From NCBI RefSeq assembly GCF_000023465.1, contig NC_014041.1, positions 1,137,001-1,201,000 of the forward strand: DNA of 64,000 nucleotides, in the 5' to 3' direction. The DNA is from Zunongwangia profunda SM-A87 (GTDB lineage Bacteria > Bacteroidota > Bacteroidia > Flavobacteriales > Flavobacteriaceae). The position numbers and the translations under genes are program-made. Below, one piece after another: positions 60,501 to 64,000 of the stretch; positions within the stretch are counted from its first letter, which is position 1; each line of letters opens with the position of its first letter. The notes under the pieces were generated by a model. That model saw only the letters and a list, made by a program, of their open reading frames with translations, had not been told where the DNA came from and made no database searches.

Positions 60501-60508
60501 TATATTTG
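60501..60508 (+). promoter_or_regulatory. TAnnTTTG -7 box for the wza/wzc operon
   Basis: TATATTTG, 23 bases before the start at 60531; no clear -33 element. Confidence 0.5.
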
Positions 60509-60530
60509 TTAAAAATTTGCAAATACCCCT

Positions 60531-61322
60531 ATGCAGAGATATTTAGTATTCTTAGTGCTTTCACTTTTATTATTGTCGACCTCGTGTATTTCTACAAAAA
60601 AGTTATCTTATTTACAGGAAGAGAAAGCTAGTGTGGATAGTATCGTTGAAGTTCACCGTTTAAATAAACCTTATCGTGTGCAGGTAGGGGATCTTCTGAG
60701 TATACGAGTAAAAGCTTTAGATCAGGACATTGTGGGGATGTTTAACCCTATAGATGAAGGTAATGTTAATGCTACAGGAGAAGAAAGAATGTACTATGAT
60801 GGTTTTTCTGTAGACGAACATGGTAATATTCGAGTACCTACTTTAGGTGAAGTAAATGTAATGGGCTATACAGTTGAAGAAATTAGGGAGCGAATAGAAG
60901 AGCGACTTTTATCTGAATATTTTAAGCAAGAGGCTAATATTTTTGTTACCGTTAAATTGGCAGGAATACGCTATACGACTATAGGAGAGATAGGTGCCGG
61001 TAGTAATGTTTTGTATAAAGAACGTGTTACTATTATGGAAGCTATTGCAAATGCAGGGGGGATAAGTGATGTAGGGAATCGGGAAGATGTCAAAATTTTA
61101 CGGCAATATCCGCATGGGGAAGAAGTACATCATATCGATCTTACAAATTTGGATGCCGTAAAAAGCGAATATTATTATATTCAACCAAACGATCTAATTA
61201 TTGTAGATCCATTACCGCAAAAATCATTGGGTGCGGGAACTACAGGGATAGAAAGTTTTAGAACCATAGGAACCGTAATCTCTTTAATATCAACATCAAT
61301 ATTACTTTTTACAAGATTTTAG
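60531..61322 (+). CDS. Wza-type polysaccharide export lipoprotein
   Basis: 263 residues. Lipoprotein signal with the Cys at about 19 ('LLLSTSC'), Poly_export domain (about 45-135, 'YRVQVGDLLSIRVKALDQD' start) and SLBB domain (about 145-235, 'ITVMEAIANAGGISDVGNREDVKILR'-type, key part 'EAIANAGGI'). A short hydrophobic C-terminus (about 245-263) may span the outer membrane. It forms the outer-membrane or periplasmic channel of Wzy-type capsule/EPS export with the adjacent Wzc-type kinase; the stop TAG is directly followed by that gene's ATG. Confidence 0.92.
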   Translation: MQRYLVFLVLSLLLLSTSCISTKKLSYLQEEKASVDSIVEVHRLNKPYRVQVGDLLSIRVKALDQDIVGMFNPIDEGNVNATGEERMYYDGFSVDEHGNIRVPTLGEVNVMGYTVEEIRERIEERLLSEYFKQEANIFVTVKLAGIRYTTIGEIGAGSNVLYKERVTIMEAIANAGGISDVGNREDVKILRQYPHGEEVHHIDLTNLDAVKSEYYYIQPNDLIIVDPLPQKSLGAGTTGIESFRTIGTVISLISTSILLFTRF

Positions 61323-63800
61323 ATGGCGCATGAAGAAGATCACATATCAGATGTTGGTTCCACCTTCGATTTTAAGGGCTTTGTTCTTAAAGTTATAAGT
61401 TACTGGAAGCTTATTTTATTCTCTATTACGGTAAGTCTGGCAGTAGCTTATTATAATAATGTGCGAAAGTTACCGGTTTATCGCTTAGAGAATTTAATTT
61501 CTATAAAAGATGATCAAAATCCATTTTTTACCAGTAACACCAGTTTGACGTTTAACTGGGGTGGAACTTCAGATAAAGTAAATACGGCTATAACAATTTT
61601 AGGGTCCAGAACACATAATGAAGAAGTCGTAGAGCGGCTGGGATTTTATATAGATTACAAAGAGGATGGTGAGTATCAAAGAGTAGATGCCTATGGTAGC
61701 ACCCCTTTTGAGGTTATAGCAGATACCAGCAAGTTTCAGGCTATTGGTATAGATTATACCGTTCAGATTGTAGACGATGAACATTTTAATATTTCGGCTG
61801 CTATTCCAAATAATTTTACGGTTCAGTCTTATGGATCAAAAGAAAAGGAAGGAAGAAATATTGGGGAAACAGCATTCAATAAGCAATTTCAGTTTGGTGA
61901 AAAAATCAACACTCCATTTCTAAATGCGGTTATTGCGCGTAATGACAATGCTTTACAACAAGGTGAAAAATTTTATATTAGTTTTTTAAATTTTGATTCG
62001 GCGGTGTCCAGATATAAAAATGTTGCGGTAAAGCCAGAATCTAATGGAGCTTCCGTATTACAATTGGCTCAAACGGGCAATAATAAGGCAAGAATAGTCG
62101 ATTATCTAAATGGCTCGGTAAAAGTACTTAGTGATAATATGCTTGCCAGAAAAAATCTTTTTGCGACTAAAACTATTGCCTTTATCGATAGTAGCTTAAA
62201 TGTAAAGTCCAGAGAATTAAGATTGGTAGAAAATGAGTTGAATTCTTATAAAAATGATAATGAGATTTTGGATATTTCGGCTGAAAGTCGACAATTATCA
62301 TCTAAACTACTTGAATTAGACTCCAGAAAAGAAGAAATCGAACGCCAGTTATCGTATTATAGAACGCTGAAAACGTATCTTGAAACTCGTACTGATTATT
62401 CCAATATCCCCGCACCATCTGTAGCAGGAATAAGTGAAGGAAGTATTTCATCGGCAGTAGCCAGGTTGATTACGCTGGCTGAAGAACGTAGTAATTACCA
62501 GTATAGTTTGAAAGAAGGCGCTCCTATTTTTGCTGATATCGACCGACAGATAAATAGTGTAAAGTCGGTTTTACTCGAAAATATAAATAGTTCACGAGGT
62601 CTTTTAGAACAAGAGATCAGGGATGTGAACGGACGTATTTCGAATGCAGAAAAGCAAATACGGGAATTACCAAAGGAAGAACAGGATTTACTTAAAATTC
62701 AACGTAAATACAATATTAGTGAAAGTACCTATAATCTTTTTTTAGAAAAGCGAAATGAAGCCGGACTGATAAAGGCGGCGAATGTGAGTGATGTACTTAT
62801 CATAGACAAAGCAAAAGATATTGGAGGTGGAAAGATAGGACCCAATACCCAGTTAAATTATGTAATGGCCGTCATGGTTGGGGGAGTTATTCCGTTGACC
62901 TTTGTGTTTTTACTGGTGTTTTTAAATACTAATATTCATAATGCGCAAGAGGTAGAGCGATTATCACCTATTCCTATTTTAGGAATGATAGGTAAAAGTA
63001 AAATGGATAGTAGCCTGGCGGTTTTTGAAAGTCCCAAATCCTCGATTTCTGAAGGGTTTAGGGGGCTAAGGTCTAGTTTACAGTTTATGTATAAAAAGCA
63101 GGGAGTAGAAGGTGCAAAAACATTATTGATTACCTCTTCAGTTTCGGGAGAAGGGAAAACCTTTTGCGCGATGAACATGGCAACGGTATTTGCGATGAGT
63201 GAGCGGAAAACAATCCTGGTAGGACTTGATTTACGGAAACCGAAAATCTTTGATGATTTCGGATTGAATAATGATCTTGGAGTAAGTAATTATTTAATAC
63301 AGGATGCCACCTCTAAAGAAGTTATTCAGCACAGTAAGATTCCCTATTTAGATGTTATTACTGCCGGGCCGGTGCCTCCGAATCCATCAGAGCTATTAAT
63401 GAACGACCAGATGGAAGTTCTTATAAAGGAACTTCGTGAAAACTATGATTACATTATTTTAGATACACCACCTATTGGCTTAGTTGCTGATGCTTTAAAT
63501 TTAGTGAAGCATACAGATGCTACCATTTATATGGTGAGACAGGATTATACCAAAAGAGGTATGTTAGAGTCAATTAATCAGAAATATGCAAAGGGAGAAA
63601 TAAAAAACATCAGTTTTGTATTAAACCACTTTGTGCATAGGGCAAAGTATGGTTACGGCTATGGTTACGGCTATGGCTATGGTTATGGTTATGGTTATGG
63701 TTATGGTTATAATCGTTATAATAATGGTTACGGAGAAGCGCCATCAAAATTATCTCAGCTTAAAAGATCGTGGAGAAAAATTAAGCAGAAGTTTGAGTAG
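61323..63800 (+). CDS. Wzc-type BY-kinase/polysaccharide co-polymerase
   Basis: 825 residues. A Wzz-type N-terminal membrane helix (about 28-48) leads into periplasmic domains with a coiled coil (about 295-470) and a second membrane helix (about 515-535). The cytoplasmic BY-kinase has Walker A 'SSVSGEGKT' (about 607-615), Walker A' 'GLDLRKPK' (about 633-640) and Walker B 'ILDTPP' (about 712). The C-terminal tyrosine cluster is an alternating Tyr-Gly repeat from residue 776 to 796 with two further tyrosines beyond. Chain length and export of the polysaccharide are controlled by autophosphorylation of these tyrosines. It follows the wza-type gene with no gap. Confidence 0.95.
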   Translation: MAHEEDHISDVGSTFDFKGFVLKVISYWKLILFSITVSLAVAYYNNVRKLPVYRLENLISIKDDQNPFFTSNTSLTFNWGGTSDKVNTAITILGSRTHNEEVVERLGFYIDYKEDGEYQRVDAYGSTPFEVIADTSKFQAIGIDYTVQIVDDEHFNISAAIPNNFTVQSYGSKEKEGRNIGETAFNKQFQFGEKINTPFLNAVIARNDNALQQGEKFYISFLNFDSAVSRYKNVAVKPESNGASVLQLAQTGNNKARIVDYLNGSVKVLSDNMLARKNLFATKTIAFIDSSLNVKSRELRLVENELNSYKNDNEILDISAESRQLSSKLLELDSRKEEIERQLSYYRTLKTYLETRTDYSNIPAPSVAGISEGSISSAVARLITLAEERSNYQYSLKEGAPIFADIDRQINSVKSVLLENINSSRGLLEQEIRDVNGRISNAEKQIRELPKEEQDLLKIQRKYNISESTYNLFLEKRNEAGLIKAANVSDVLIIDKAKDIGGGKIGPNTQLNYVMAVMVGGVIPLTFVFLLVFLNTNIHNAQEVERLSPIPILGMIGKSKMDSSLAVFESPKSSISEGFRGLRSSLQFMYKKQGVEGAKTLLITSSVSGEGKTFCAMNMATVFAMSERKTILVGLDLRKPKIFDDFGLNNDLGVSNYLIQDATSKEVIQHSKIPYLDVITAGPVPPNPSELLMNDQMEVLIKELRENYDYIILDTPPIGLVADALNLVKHTDATIYMVRQDYTKRGMLESINQKYAKGEIKNISFVLNHFVHRAKYGYGYGYGYGYGYGYGYGYGYNRYNNGYGEAPSKLSQLKRSWRKIKQKFE
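63648..63710 (+). repeat. Hexanucleotide repeat encoding the Tyr-Gly cluster
   Basis: Ten Tyr-Gly pairs plus one Tyr from TATGGT-like units; the last five units before the final TAT are identical, the earlier ones differ at the third codon position (TAC, GGC). Being 6 bp long, copy changes keep the frame and alter only the number of tyrosines. Confidence 0.92.
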
Positions 63801-63804
63801 GTCT

Positions 63805-63841
63805 TTAGTGATTAGTGAATTGTTAATGGTGAATAGTGAAA
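63805..63841. repeat. Degenerate TTAGTGA/TGGTGAA repeats
   Basis: Several imperfect 6-8 bp units (TTAGTGA, TTAGTGAA, TTAATGG, TGAATAGTGAA) lie between the Wzc gene and the four-helix-bundle gene. They resemble the units at 54514 in style rather than in exact sequence. Confidence 0.55.
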
Positions 63842-63857
63842 TTAATTTAATTTTTTA

Positions 63858-64000
63858 ATGGATCATAAGGATTTGGAAGTGTGGAAAAAAAGTATGGAAC
63901 TGGTGGAGGTTACTTATAAAATTTCTGCCAATTTTCCTGTTAGTGAAATGTATGGTTTAACAAATCAGCTTAGAAGGGCATCAGTTTCAGTTGTTTCAAA
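63858..64000 (+). CDS. Four-helix-bundle protein (23S rRNA intervening-sequence type), N-terminal part
   Basis: The ATG at 63858 opens a frame to the end of the window; the 3' end is missing. The start 'MDHKDLEVWKKSMELVEVTY' followed by 'ANFPVSEMYGLTNQLRRASVS' is the conserved N-terminus of the four-helix-bundle/IVS family (about 115-120 residues in full). These small proteins occur in rRNA intervening sequences and, in Bacteroidetes, often inside capsule/EPS clusters next to short tandem repeats. Function unknown. Degenerate TTAGTGA-like repeats (63805-63841) precede it. Confidence 0.85.
   Translation, partial: MDHKDLEVWKKSMELVEVTYKISANFPVSEMYGLTNQLRRASVSVVS

Noticed and set aside
1..64000. 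tRNA, rRNA, insertion sequence or prophage genes
   Set aside because: I looked for cloverleaf-like ends, rRNA cores, transposase motifs and phage structural genes and saw none.

Overview
The window looks like a chromosomal segment of a marine Flavobacteriaceae bacterium (Bacteroidota), of the Gramella/Zunongwangia type. This is inferred from AT-rich DNA, promoter-like TAnnTTTG boxes, a type IX secretion (T9SS) sorting tail, LruC/DUF4114, DUF2911, DUF4199 and DUF2795 proteins, an 1124-aa SecA without a C-terminal zinc motif, a Bacteroidetes Hc1-type histone, and AraC regulators with a membrane sensor half. I see no rRNA, tRNA, CRISPR array, transposase or prophage.

Layout. 1-11.5 kb: the 3' end of a GH43 glycosidase, a TPR hybrid histidine kinase, a PepSY-like secreted protein and an HdeD-like gene that share an unusual palindrome/promoter arrangement, AraC, VOC and Crp/Fnr genes, a DUF808 protein and a secreted EEP phosphatase. 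11.6-23.6 kb: a compact envelope-glycan locus. It has a response-regulator/GT2 fusion, a three-gene operon (a 1029-aa GT-C-like membrane protein, an Ig-like anchored protein, a membrane-anchored GH5-like glycosidase), a flippase, a GT4 enzyme and a TPR/beta-barrel (YaiO-like) outer-membrane protein. I regard this as the best candidate for an undescribed system: a two-component-gated exopolysaccharide synthesis and export machine. 23.7-32.7 kb: a surface/secreted protein, a DinB/YfiT enzyme, a large T9SS LruC protein, a GDPD, HemG, an ArsR regulator with an operator dyad plus a luciferase-like oxidoreductase, and a lone receiver domain.

33-36.7 kb: a ribulose monophosphate pair (hexulose-phosphate synthase and isomerase) divergent from an AraC regulator, followed by an OprO/P-type porin and a histone-like protein. 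37-38.9 kb: an ECF sigma operon. 39-43 kb: a GT2, a duplicated LpxB-N domain protein and an ArnT-like GT39, divergent from a sugar-nucleotide epimerase, with a Fur-box-like palindrome between them. 43-49 kb: MeaB, Ohr, DUF2911, a second ECF sigma/anti-sigma-like operon with a protein carrying 11-residue repeats, an M23 peptidase and DUF4199. 49.5-60.4 kb: SecA, DUF2795, a small GTG-start membrane protein, a cobalamin adenosyltransferase, an ABC ATPase whose stop codon lies in a heptamer tandem repeat, a GT2/GT-C pair, a methyltransferase and an Uup-like ABC-F protein. 60.5-64 kb: Wza and Wzc genes of a capsule/EPS cluster that continues to the right, then the start of a four-helix-bundle (23S IVS-type) protein.

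The common theme is cell-surface glycan production: three separate GT2/GT-C pairings, two export systems (flippase/YaiO and Wza/Wzc), several glycosidase-like proteins, and regulators able to tie them to two-component, ECF and possibly iron signals. Functional names come from recognising family motifs by eye; no database search was possible.
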